DNA from: TMED88 sp964515335
GTDB lineage: Bacteria > Myxococcota_A > UBA9160 > UBA4427
Assembly: GCA_964515335.1 (NCBI GenBank)
Contig: CAZETS010000014.1
Coordinates: forward strand, 1 to 64,000
Direction: 5' to 3'
Length of the DNA: 64,000 nucleotides
Shown here: in pieces, positions 17,345 to 25,653 of the stretch
Layout: every line of letters begins with the position of its first letter
Numbering within the stretch: the stretch's first letter is position 1
Made by a program: the position numbers and the translations under genes
The notes under the pieces: generated by a model
Seen by the model: only the letters and a program-made list of their open reading frames with translations
Database searches by the model: none
What the model was told of the DNA's origin: nothing

Positions 17345-19789
17345 TCAGTCCCTCGACACCACGTGCTTGCCCGCACCGAGCCGCTGCGCGGGCCGATCCC
17401 CGAGATCTACCTCCACCGGCACCGGCGACTCCACCTCGACCTGCCGCTCGTCCGCACGCACGCGAATCAACCCGTGCGGGGTCGGCGCCGCGGCCTGCGC
17501 CCAACCGAGATCGCCCAAGCGCGGCGCCACGCGCGCCACCGCGAAGCCCGGCTCGGCCGGTTGGATACCCAGCGTGTACGTGACGAGATCGCGCGTCGGC
17601 GTGCTCCCCCAGCCGTGGCAGTGCGTGCCGCCCACCCACAGCTCGGGCCAGGTGGTCTCGCCGCGCTCGAGAAACTCGTTCCAGTCGCGACACAGGTCCA
17701 CGATCTCGTCGGCGCGCCCGGCGCTCGCCACCGCGTCGTGCACCACGTACCGGAAGAAGGGCTGCGCGGCGACGATCTCGCGCTCGACGTCCCAGCTGGG
17801 CTCGCCGGTTCCGGCGACGAGGTAGTGCGAACCGGTCACCTCGGCCCAGGTCGGCCGCACGAGGCGGCGGCGATCGAGGATCGTGTCGAGCACGCGGTCG
17901 ACCCGCACCTCGGGGACCAGCTGCGCCCACACGGCCGCGGCGCCGGCAGGCTGGCTCATCGGGCGGCCGGGCCGCCCGCCGATGGCGTGGTCGACGTAGC
18001 TGCCGCGCGCCTCGTCCCAGAACAGCTCGAAGGCGTCGCGGACCTCGGCATGAAGGCCGCGCGCCCAGGCCGCCCGGCCCTCGTCGCCGAGCCACTCGCT
18101 CATCTCGGCAAACTCGAGCAGGGCCCGCGCCCACTGGGCGTTGAGGCACGACGACGTGTCGGAAAGATGCAGCGCCGACCAGTCGATCAGCACCCACTGG
18201 TCGACGTGACAAACCAGCCCGTGGTCGCCGCGATACGGCAGGAACCAGCGCAGCACGTTCTCCGCACCGGCCATCAGTCGGCCCACCAGATCGCGATCGC
18301 CCGTGTAGCGCCAGAGGTTCCAGATCGAGCGGATCCAGTGCAGCGGCCACTCGGGGATCGTCACCGACACGCCCTCGAGGTCGCTGCCCGCGGCCATCGG
18401 CAGCATGCCGTCGGGGCGCGGCGAGTTCGACATCTCGGCATGCCAGCGCGCCAACCCCCAGTCCGCATTCGACGTGAGGTGCACCATCTGATGGACGACG
18501 GCGTCACCCGTCCAGCCGCGCTGCTCGCGCGACGGACAGTCCAGGTAGGCGTCGTGCGCGTTGACGGCGACGCTGCGCTTGCCGACGTGATAGATGCGCT
18601 CGAGGACCGGATCGCTGCAGGTGAAGGCCGGGCCGGGCCGCACCGGATACAAACGCTCGCGAACCTCCAGCCGCCGCACCGTCACCGGGGCGCGCGCGCC
18701 GCGGATGGCGAGCAGGGCGAAGCGGAAGCCCATCGGGTCGAAGCTCTCGAACCGGTCGTCGTGGCCGCGCGTGCGGTAGCGGAACGTCGACTCGGTGGTG
18801 GGATCGAGCACCTTCGATTCGGGTGGCGCCTCGGTCTCGCGAACCGCCAGCTCGATTTCGACGCCGGGGGGCGCGTCGACCTCCATGCCGACGAGCCCGG
18901 CGACGATCTCGCCGAAGTCGAGCAGCATCAGCAGCGTGCCGTCGCCCTCGAGCGCCGCCGGCAGATCCGAACCGACGTCGAGACCGCCGAGCGACGGGCG
19001 CTGCTCGTCGACGAACGCGGCCTTCGGCGGTGGCTCGGTGGCCTCGGCCGCCTCCACCCGCCAGGCGCGGACGACGCTCGGCGTTCGCGTCTCGCCCTCG
19101 AGCTGCGGAATCGGGCGCCGGCGCAGTGCGCCGTAGGGGTTCGACGGGGGAGACTTGACCTTCAAGTCGCCCCCCAGCGTCAACGGGACGATTTCCTCGG
19201 CCGGCGTCCAGTCCGAGTCGTCGAATTCGGGCAGCTCCCAGCCCACGGGCAGCTTCGAAGCATCGACGTCTTCCTTGGGGATCGCCCCGACCGTGTTCCG
19301 GACGATCGGGCGCCAGGCTTCCGCGGCCAGGCTGCGCCACGACGCGTCCGAGCCGAGCCAGCGGCCCTCGCCCCGACCGGCGCCGAGGTCGAGCTCGAAG
19401 GCCACGACGCCTCGGCGGCCGAGGCCGATCGCGAGGCGCGTCGGCGTCCACCAGGGCGTCGGGTCGGCGTAGTAGCGGGCGTGGATCGCGATGGTGTTCG
19501 AGCCGACGCGCAGGTGCGGCGCCAGGTCGAGGGCGTCGTAGTGGAGCTTCGACAGCTCGCCCCGCACCGGACCCCGCGACACCTCGGTTCCGTTCACGAA
19601 GAGCACGTAGCGCGAGTCGGCCACCACGCGGGCCTCGGCGGCTTCGGGCACGCCGTCGAGGTCGAAGCGGCGCCGCAACAGGACGTGCTCTTCACCGGTG
19701 CCCAGCGCCTCGATGCCGAAGACCCGGCCTACCGGGGCCGGCCTGGTCGGCGCCCAGATCCAGGCGGCTTGCCAGCGTCGATGAGTCAT
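17345..19789 (-). CDS. alpha-L-rhamnosidase-like glycoside hydrolase (GH78-type)
   Basis: 814 residues from ATG 19789, which has GAGGAG about 9 nt upstream; a longer frame to 19933 looks non-coding. The N-terminal beta-sandwich region (WQAAWIWAP..., SRYVLFVNGTEVSRGPVRG, YDALDLAPHLRVGSN) is followed by a GH78 (alpha/alpha)6 barrel. The signature block LDCPSREQRGWTGDAV holds the general acid/base region. The enzyme releases terminal alpha-L-rhamnose from glycosides. No signal peptide is seen, so it is probably intracellular. Its neighbours (esterase, SDRs, aldo/keto reductase) fit a small glycoside-catabolism neighbourhood. Confidence 0.88.
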   Translation of the reverse strand: MTHRRWQAAWIWAPTRPAPVGRVFGIEALGTGEEHVLLRRRFDLDGVPEAAEARVVADSRYVLFVNGTEVSRGPVRGELSKLHYDALDLAPHLRVGSNTIAIHARYYADPTPWWTPTRLAIGLGRRGVVAFELDLGAGRGEGRWLGSDASWRSLAAEAWRPIVRNTVGAIPKEDVDASKLPVGWELPEFDDSDWTPAEEIVPLTLGGDLKVKSPPSNPYGALRRRPIPQLEGETRTPSVVRAWRVEAAEATEPPPKAAFVDEQRPSLGGLDVGSDLPAALEGDGTLLMLLDFGEIVAGLVGMEVDAPPGVEIELAVRETEAPPESKVLDPTTESTFRYRTRGHDDRFESFDPMGFRFALLAIRGARAPVTVRRLEVRERLYPVRPGPAFTCSDPVLERIYHVGKRSVAVNAHDAYLDCPSREQRGWTGDAVVHQMVHLTSNADWGLARWHAEMSNSPRPDGMLPMAAGSDLEGVSVTIPEWPLHWIRSIWNLWRYTGDRDLVGRLMAGAENVLRWFLPYRGDHGLVCHVDQWVLIDWSALHLSDTSSCLNAQWARALLEFAEMSEWLGDEGRAAWARGLHAEVRDAFELFWDEARGSYVDHAIGGRPGRPMSQPAGAAAVWAQLVPEVRVDRVLDTILDRRRLVRPTWAEVTGSHYLVAGTGEPSWDVEREIVAAQPFFRYVVHDAVASAGRADEIVDLCRDWNEFLERGETTWPELWVGGTHCHGWGSTPTRDLVTYTLGIQPAEPGFAVARVAPRLGDLGWAQAAAPTPHGLIRVRADERQVEVESPVPVEVDLGDRPAQRLGAGKHVVSRD

Positions 19790-19898
19790 TCGATGTCTGC
19801 TCCTCGACGCCAGGGTACTCCAGCTCCGAACCGCGACCCGGTGGAGTCTCCGCCCGGGTGATAGACTCGGCTCCCCTTCCGGCACAGGAGGAGACGTC

Positions 19899-20675
19899 AT
19901 GGGCAGGCTCGACGGCAAGGTCGCGATCATCACCGGCGCTGCGCGCGGTCAAGGCGAGTGCGAGGCGCGGCTCTTCGCCGAAGAAGGCGCCCGGGTCGTG
20001 CTCGGCGACGTGCTCGACGCCGAGGGCGAGGCCGTCGCGAAGGAGATCAACCGCGCGACCCCGGGCAGCGCCGCCTACCTGCACCTCGACGTGCGCAGCG
20101 AGCAGGACTGGGCGGCGGCGGTGGAGCGGGCCGGCGGGTTCGGCGCATTGAACGTGCTGATCAACAACGCAGCGGTCGTGCACTTCGCGTCGGTGAAGGA
20201 CACCACCCTCGACGACTACATGCGCGTCGTCGAGATCAACCAGGTCGGCACGTTCCTCGGCATGCGCTCGGTCTTCGACTCGATGAAGGCGGCCGGCGGC
20301 GGCTCGATCGTGAACGTGTCGTCGATCGACGGCCTGCAGGCCAAGAACGGTCTCGTCGCGTACGCGGCCACCAAGTGGGCGATCCGCGGCATGACGAAGG
20401 TGGCCGCGATCGAGTACGGGCGGCATGGCATTCGCGTCAACTCCCTCCACCCCGGCGGCGTCGACACCGTCATGGGCAACCCCACCGGCAGCCCCGACGT
20501 CGACGACTTCTACACCCAGCAGCCGATCCCGCGTTGCGGTCGCCCGATCGACATCGCCCGGCTCGCGCTCTTCATGGCCTCGGACGAGTGCTCGTTCAGC
20601 ACCGGCTCCGAGTTCATCGCCGACGGCGGCTGGCACAGCGGCGAACACGTCGAAGGCCTGCCGTCGTCGGAGTGA
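19899..20675 (+). CDS. short-chain dehydrogenase/reductase (SDR)
   Basis: 258-residue classical SDR. Motifs: TGAARGQGE (about 13-21), Asp after beta-2 (LGDVLDAEG, NAD-preferring), INNAAVVHF, catalytic VNVSSIDG and YAATKWA, and PGGVDT. AGGAGG lies 6 nt upstream of ATG 19899. It resembles 3-alpha/20-beta-hydroxysteroid- and 3-oxoacyl-reductase-like members, but the substrate cannot be assigned. It is divergent from the rhamnosidase-like gene and followed on the same strand by the aldo/keto reductase gene after 220 bp. Confidence 0.9.
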   Translation: MGRLDGKVAIITGAARGQGECEARLFAEEGARVVLGDVLDAEGEAVAKEINRATPGSAAYLHLDVRSEQDWAAAVERAGGFGALNVLINNAAVVHFASVKDTTLDDYMRVVEINQVGTFLGMRSVFDSMKAAGGGSIVNVSSIDGLQAKNGLVAYAATKWAIRGMTKVAAIEYGRHGIRVNSLHPGGVDTVMGNPTGSPDVDDFYTQQPIPRCGRPIDIARLALFMASDECSFSTGSEFIADGGWHSGEHVEGLPSSE

Positions 20676-20895
20676 CGCCGGCTTCGCGACGGGGGCACCC
20701 GAGCGCGCCCCTGCCGTAGACGAACGCACGTGCCCAGCAGACGGGGCGGCTCGAAGTCCGTGTCGCCGAAGAAGAAAGCGCGATACCGACCGCCACGTCC
20801 GAACATCGGCGCGGCTGCATGCCCGTGCCACGGGCTACCCTTGCGAGGAGTCGGCAGCGGGGCGACCCCCTGTCGACACATTCGGAGGCGCCCCC

Positions 20896-22107
20896 ATGGC
20901 CAGCACCCGACGACGCGACTTCCTGAAGGGCGGCGCCGCCGCCGTCGGCGCCGGCGCGCTCGGACTCGCGCCCGACGCCTGGTCGGCGCCCGACGAGAAG
21001 CCGCGGATCCGGCGCTACGTGAAGCTCGGTCGTACGGGACTCGAGATCTCCGACATCTCCTTCGGCTCCTCGCGCACCGACGACCCCATGAACGCGCGGC
21101 ACGCGCTCGACGTGGGCATCAACTACTTCGACACCGCCGAGAGCTACAAGGGCGGGCGCTCCGAGGAGGCCATCGGCAAGGCGATCGCCGATCGGCGCGA
21201 CGAGTACTACCTGGCCACGAAGGTGGGCTGCGACGAAGACACCACCGTGGCCGAGCTCGAAGAGGCGCTGAACGGATCGCTGCGCCGGCTGCGCACCGAC
21301 CACGTCGACATCTACTTCAACCACGCCGTCAACGACGTCGACCGGCTGGGCACCGACGCCTGGAACGAGTTCACTGCTCGCGCCAAGCAACAGGGCAAGA
21401 TCCGCTTCACCGGGATGTCGGGGCACGCCGGGCACCTGGTCGAGTGCATCGACCACGCGGTCGCGAACGACCTCGTCGACGTGCTGCTCGTCGGATACAA
21501 CTTCGGCCAGGATCCGGCCTTCTATCAGCGCTTGATCAGCCGCCTCGATTGGGTGGCCGTGCAGCCCGAGCTGCCGGCGGCCCTCGAGCGGGCCCACGCG
21601 AAGGGCGTCGGCGTGATCGCCATGAAGACGCTGCGCGGCGCCCGCTTGAACGACATGCGGCCCTTCGAGAAGCCGGGCTCCACGTTCGCGCAGGCGGCGT
21701 TCCGCTGGACGTTGTCCAACCCGAGCGTCGATGCGCTGGTCGTATCGATGAAGGAGCCCGAGCAGATCGACGAGTACGTGGCCGCGTCCGGGGCCCCGGC
21801 GCCAGAGGGCGCGGCGCTCGACCTGCTCGAGGAGTACCTGCTCTCCGACACCGACGGCTACTGCGAGCACGGCTGCGAGCAGTGCCACGGCGCCTGCCCG
21901 AACGGGGTCGCCATCAACGAGGTGCTGCGCACGCGCATGTACGCCACCCACTACGGCGACATCGACTACGCGCGCAGCGACTACGCGCGGCTCGGCGAAG
22001 GCGCTTCGGCCTGCGCGACCTGCAGCGGCGCACCGTGCATCGGGCAGTGCCCGAACGGGCTGGCGGTGGGCCGGCTGACGGCCTCCGCGCACAGGCTGCT
22101 CGCCTGA
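20896..22107 (+). CDS. Tat-exported aldo/keto reductase with C-terminal iron-sulfur cluster domain
   Basis: 403 residues from ATG 20896 (GGAGG 7 nt upstream). A twin-arginine signal (STRRRDFLKGGAAAVGAGALG) indicates export of a folded, cofactor-loaded enzyme. The AKR barrel (about 40-320) keeps the full tetrad: Asp79, Tyr84, Lys109 and His143. The last about 75 residues carry two cysteine clusters, CEHGCEQCHGACPNG and CATCSGAPCIGQCPNG, as in Fe-S-fused aldo/keto reductases. It probably reduces or oxidises a carbonyl in the periplasm with electrons passing through Fe-S. Its tail points at the convergent selenoprotein gene 12 bp away. Confidence 0.9.
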   Translation: MASTRRRDFLKGGAAAVGAGALGLAPDAWSAPDEKPRIRRYVKLGRTGLEISDISFGSSRTDDPMNARHALDVGINYFDTAESYKGGRSEEAIGKAIADRRDEYYLATKVGCDEDTTVAELEEALNGSLRRLRTDHVDIYFNHAVNDVDRLGTDAWNEFTARAKQQGKIRFTGMSGHAGHLVECIDHAVANDLVDVLLVGYNFGQDPAFYQRLISRLDWVAVQPELPAALERAHAKGVGVIAMKTLRGARLNDMRPFEKPGSTFAQAAFRWTLSNPSVDALVVSMKEPEQIDEYVAASGAPAPEGAALDLLEEYLLSDTDGYCEHGCEQCHGACPNGVAINEVLRTRMYATHYGDIDYARSDYARLGEGASACATCSGAPCIGQCPNGLAVGRLTASAHRLLA

Positions 22108-22119
22108 ACGGCGCCGGCG

Positions 22120-23355
22120 TCAGTCGGCGCGCCCGCCGTACCGGCCGCCCACCAGCCGGAAGATCGGCGCCGTCAGCGGCGCGAGCGCCTTCGCGATGCG
22201 ACGCCCCACGGCGCCGAGCGGCTGGGTGTTGGCCGCCGAAGCGAACTCGCCGACGCCGATCTCTTTCCTGAGCGACTCGCTCATCACCTTCATCGGCGCA
22301 TCGAGCGGGATGCCGGTGCCGTCGGCGATGCGCACCATGCGCTGGAAGTTGCCGACCACGCCGGCGGCATCGACGAACGCCTCGGAGCCGACGGCCTCGA
22401 GCAGGTCCTTGCGGGCCACGTCGAGCACCGCGTCGTCGTCGCCCAACACCGCCTCGGCGAAGGCCAGCAGCTCGGCGGCGTGCGGCACCCCGCTGCCCGC
22501 TGCGGCGGCGTCCTCACGGATGGCGCGGACGTCGGCCGGGGCCCCTTCGATCTCGCTGCTCACACGGAGCAGCATCGCGTGCGAGGTCGTTCAATAGAAG
22601 CACTCGTTCAGCGCGGAGACGCGGCCGGCGACCAGCTCGGTCTGCGGCCGCGACAGCGTGCGGCGGCACGTCGCGTCGACGACCTGGGCGGTGGGCAGGT
22701 AGTGGGCGGCGCTCAGCAGCTTGAGGTCGCGCACGGCATCGGGCACGAGGCTCATCGCGCGGATCACGTTGCCCGTGGTGCCTTGCCAGAGGTCGCGCTC
22801 GTTCGGGCCGATCGCGCTGCTCGGGATCATCGGCACGAAGGCGTCGCCCGGACGCGCCTCGGCCGGGCGATAGCCGCTCGGCTCGCCGGCCACGGGCGCC
22901 GGCAGCGGATGAAGCGGCGCGCCGAGTCCGCGGCACACGAAGTCGGTGCTCGTCACCGCCACCACGATGCCGAGCAGCTCGACGTAGCGGCCGTCGTCGA
23001 CGCCCTCCGCGGCGAGCCCGGACACGAACGACTCGCCGAGACGCGTCGCGTCCGTGGTGATGCGGTGGACCGCCTCGACGGCGGCGGCAGGCAGCCTCGA
23101 GGGCGCCGCAGCGGGACGGTCGTGCTCGCCCTGCACGGCGTTCGGACTGAGGGCCTCGCGCCGCTCGGCGCACAGCGCGCAGTCGCGCGCGGCCCGCGTC
23201 TCGGCCGCGATGGCGACGCGCTCGGCGCCAGTCCACCAGCTGCCCGGTCCGGCGAGCCGCTCCCAGAAGCCAGCGTGCGCGGCGCGCATCTCGTCGCGCA
23301 CCGGGACGGCGGCGCCCTCGAAGGAGACGAGCCCGGCGGCGGGGTCGGTGCTCAT
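22120..23355 (-). CDS. probable AhpD-related selenoprotein with in-frame UGA (Sec255)
   Basis: Read as one 411-residue protein. Conventional calling gives a 254-aa protein (22591-23355) and a separate 151-aa one (22120-22575). The two are in the same frame, separated by a single TGA (22593-22591) and five sense codons. The UGA sits in C252-F-Y-U255-T-T-S-H259, the CxxCxxxH redox motif of AhpD/carboxymuconolactone-decarboxylase-fold proteins with the second Cys replaced. A second pair, C59-A-L-C62, lies in the N-terminal part. A SECIS-like hairpin follows the UGA directly. The expected role is thiol/selenol peroxidase or disulfide chemistry. No selA, selB, selD or tRNA-Sec was seen in the window. 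Alternatives are a nonsense mutation or two genes. Confidence 0.82.
22548..22577 (-). promoter_or_regulatory. bacterial SECIS-like stem-loop downstream of UGA
   Basis: On the mRNA strand: CGAT GCTGCTC, loop CGTGT, GAGCAGC, a GAG bulge, then ATCG. The 7-bp upper stem is perfect (22573-22567 with 22561-22555), and a lower 4-bp stem closes around a 3-nt bulge. The apical loop begins 24 nt after the UGA and has G as its second base. This satisfies the published bacterial SECIS rule (loop 16-37 nt downstream, G among the first two loop bases). Confidence 0.75.
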
Positions 23356-23454
23356 TCGCGGCTTCCCTTCAGTGACTAAGAGCAGTGGCCAAGAGCAGTG
23401 GCCAAGAGCAGGCTGCGCAAACGTAGCGCGATCCGGGTCCGGCGCGGACGCGCC

Positions 23455-25611
23455 TCAGCGCCACATGTCGCGCAGCCGCGCGCCGACGTCGACGCGCACC
23501 GCCGGTCGCCGCGACGCGCCCGGCGCGGCGCGGTCGCCCGGCGACGGGCGCGCCACCGCCTGCCTCTCGAACTTCGCCAGCACGGCGTCGCTGATGAAGC
23601 GGCTGCGCGGCGTCACGACGTGACGGTCGCCGTAGCGATGCTGCCCGCGCACGAAGAAGCGCAGCGGGTGCACGAGGTGCAGGTGGTCGCGGGCGCGGGT
23701 CATCGCGACGTAGAGCAGCCGGCGCTCTTCCTCGATCTGCTCGGGCGCGCCCGTCGACATGTCCGACGGAATGCAGCCGTCGGCCGCGTTCAGTACGTAG
23801 ACGGCGTCCCACTCCTGTCCCTTAGCCGAGTGGATGGTCGACAGGATGAGGTAGTCCTCGTCGAGCAGCGGGTCGCCCGCTTCGTCGCCGGTCACGTCGG
23901 GCGGGTCGAGCGACAGGTCGCTCAGGAAGTGCTCGCGGCTGGGGTGCGCGGCGCCGATCTGCTCGAGCTGCTCGAGGTCGCCGACGCGCACGTGGGCGGC
24001 ATCGTAGAGCCGATCGAGGTGCGGCTCGTACCAGCCGCGCACCCGGCCGATCTGCCCCGGCCAGAGCGTCGCTTCGCCGTGCAGCTCGCCGAGCAGCGCG
24101 CACAGAGGCGCCCACTCCTCGGCGGCGGCCGAGGGCGCCCGGTAGGTGCGCAGCGCCGACAGGTCGAAGCCGCGGCTCGCCAGGTGTTCGATGGCCCGCC
24201 CCGCGTGCCCGGGCCCGATACCCGGCAGCAGCTGAAGCACCCGGAAGCCGGCCACCGCGTCGCGCGGGTTCTCGGCCCAGCGCAGTACGCCGAGCAGATC
24301 CTTCACGTGCGCGGCCTCGAGGAACTTGAGGCCGCCGTACTTGACGAAGGGGATGTTGCGCCGCGACAGCTCGACCTCGAGCTGATCGCTGTGGTGCGCG
24401 GTGCGGAAGAGCACCGCCTGCCGGCGCAGCGAGATACCCTCCTCGCGGTGCGCCAGCACGCGCTCCACCACCCAGTCGACCTGCTCGCCCTCGTCCTCCA
24501 CGGTGGCGAGCACGGGCTTCTGCTGCGAGGCGCGCTCGCTGTAGAGCCGCTTCGCAAAGCCCTCACGCGCCTCGGCGATCACCCCGTTGGCGGCGTCGAG
24601 GATGGTCTGCGTCGATCGGTAGTTGCGCTCGAGCTGGACGACCTCGGCCGGCGGATCGAAGAGCCGCGGGAAGTCGAGGATGTTGCGCACCGTCGCGGCG
24701 CGGAACGCGTAGATGGCCTGGGCGTCGTCGCCCACCACGGTGAGCCCGCGGCCCACCGGCCGCAGGTTCATCAGGATGCCGGCCTGCAGGGCGTTGGTGT
24801 CCTGGTACTCGTCGACCAGCACGTGGTCGAAGCGGTCCGACACCAGGCCGGCCAGCTTCGGCTCGGCCATCAGATGGAACCAATAGAGGAGCAGGTCGTC
24901 GTAGTCGAGCACGTTCTGCCGCTGCTTGGCGTCGACGTATTCGCGAAACAGCGCCTTCAGCTCGTCCACCCAGTCCGCACACCAGGGAAAGGCGCGCTCG
25001 ATCGACTCCTCGACCGCGCACTGCGCGTTGACGGCGTGCGAGTAGATCGACAGGCACGCGCCCTTGCGCGGAAAGCGCGCGCCGCGGCGCGAAAATCCGA
25101 GCGCGTTGCGCTGCAGATCGATCAGGTCGGCGGCGTCCGAGCGGTCGAGCACGGTGAACGACGGGTCGAGCCCGACCGCGTCGGCGTGGTGGCGCAGCAG
25201 CCGGTTGGCGACCGCGTGGAAGGTGCCCGACCAGCGCACGGCGGCCTGCGCGGAGCCGCGCGCCCCCTCGGCGGCCCGCGCGCGCGCCACGATGCGCTCG
25301 GTCCGGCGCGTCATCTCGACCGCCGCGCGCCGGCTGAAGGTGAGCAGCAGGATGCGGCGCGCGTCCACGCCTTCGAGGATGAGGTGCGCGACGCGATGGG
25401 CGAGCGTGTTGGTCTTGCCGGTGCCGGCGCCGGCGATGATCAGAAGCGGCCCCGAGTCGATGCCGCCGTACACCGCGGCCGCGCGTTGGTCGGCGTTCAG
25501 ACCGGCCAGCGCGTCGCCGGGCGGCGCAGCGTGCGTGACGACCCGATCCCCCAAAGAGCCCCCCTCGATCCCCCGAGCCCGGCGAGGATAGGACAGGCGA
25601 AAACAAGGCAA
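23455..25611 (-). CDS. UvrD/Rep-family superfamily 1 DNA helicase
   Basis: 718-residue ATP-dependent 3'-5' DNA helicase. Motifs in order: Q-motif region (LNADQRAAAV), Walker A GAGTGKTNTLAHR, Ia TFSRRAAVEM, Walker B DEYQDTN, III GDDAQAIYAFR, IV QLERNYRST, V STIHSAKGQEWDAV, VI VAMTRARDHL. The tail after motif VI is short, without the UvrD Tudor-like end. The start is uncertain. TTG 25611 gives the longest form, and TTG 25554, preceded by a G-rich Shine-Dalgarno-like stretch, would drop 19 residues; both retain all motifs. It is divergent from the GT-C gene across about 40 bp. Likely role is repair or fork restart. Confidence 0.9.
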   Translation of the reverse strand: MPCFRLSYPRRARGIEGGSLGDRVVTHAAPPGDALAGLNADQRAAAVYGGIDSGPLLIIAGAGTGKTNTLAHRVAHLILEGVDARRILLLTFSRRAAVEMTRRTERIVARARAAEGARGSAQAAVRWSGTFHAVANRLLRHHADAVGLDPSFTVLDRSDAADLIDLQRNALGFSRRGARFPRKGACLSIYSHAVNAQCAVEESIERAFPWCADWVDELKALFREYVDAKQRQNVLDYDDLLLYWFHLMAEPKLAGLVSDRFDHVLVDEYQDTNALQAGILMNLRPVGRGLTVVGDDAQAIYAFRAATVRNILDFPRLFDPPAEVVQLERNYRSTQTILDAANGVIAEAREGFAKRLYSERASQQKPVLATVEDEGEQVDWVVERVLAHREEGISLRRQAVLFRTAHHSDQLEVELSRRNIPFVKYGGLKFLEAAHVKDLLGVLRWAENPRDAVAGFRVLQLLPGIGPGHAGRAIEHLASRGFDLSALRTYRAPSAAAEEWAPLCALLGELHGEATLWPGQIGRVRGWYEPHLDRLYDAAHVRVGDLEQLEQIGAAHPSREHFLSDLSLDPPDVTGDEAGDPLLDEDYLILSTIHSAKGQEWDAVYVLNAADGCIPSDMSTGAPEQIEEERRLLYVAMTRARDHLHLVHPLRFFVRGQHRYGDRHVVTPRSRFISDAVLAKFERQAVARPSPGDRAAPGASRRPAVRVDVGARLRDMWR

Positions 25612-25653
25612 AAGGCCTCACCGCCGCGCTTGCCCGGACGCGCCGGCCCGCTC

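Noticed and set aside
22120..22575. A separate 151-aa gene starting at the ATG 22575
   Set aside because: It begins 16 nt after the UGA, in the same frame as the upstream protein, without its own ribosome-binding site; better explained as the 3' half of the selenoprotein.
23398..25653. Very long open frame in the same frame as the GT-C gene, running through the helicase gene on the other strand
   Set aside because: It is the shadow of the helicase gene (GC-rich opposite-strand frame) and its residue composition is Arg/Glu/His-rich without domains; real coding starts at about 25654.
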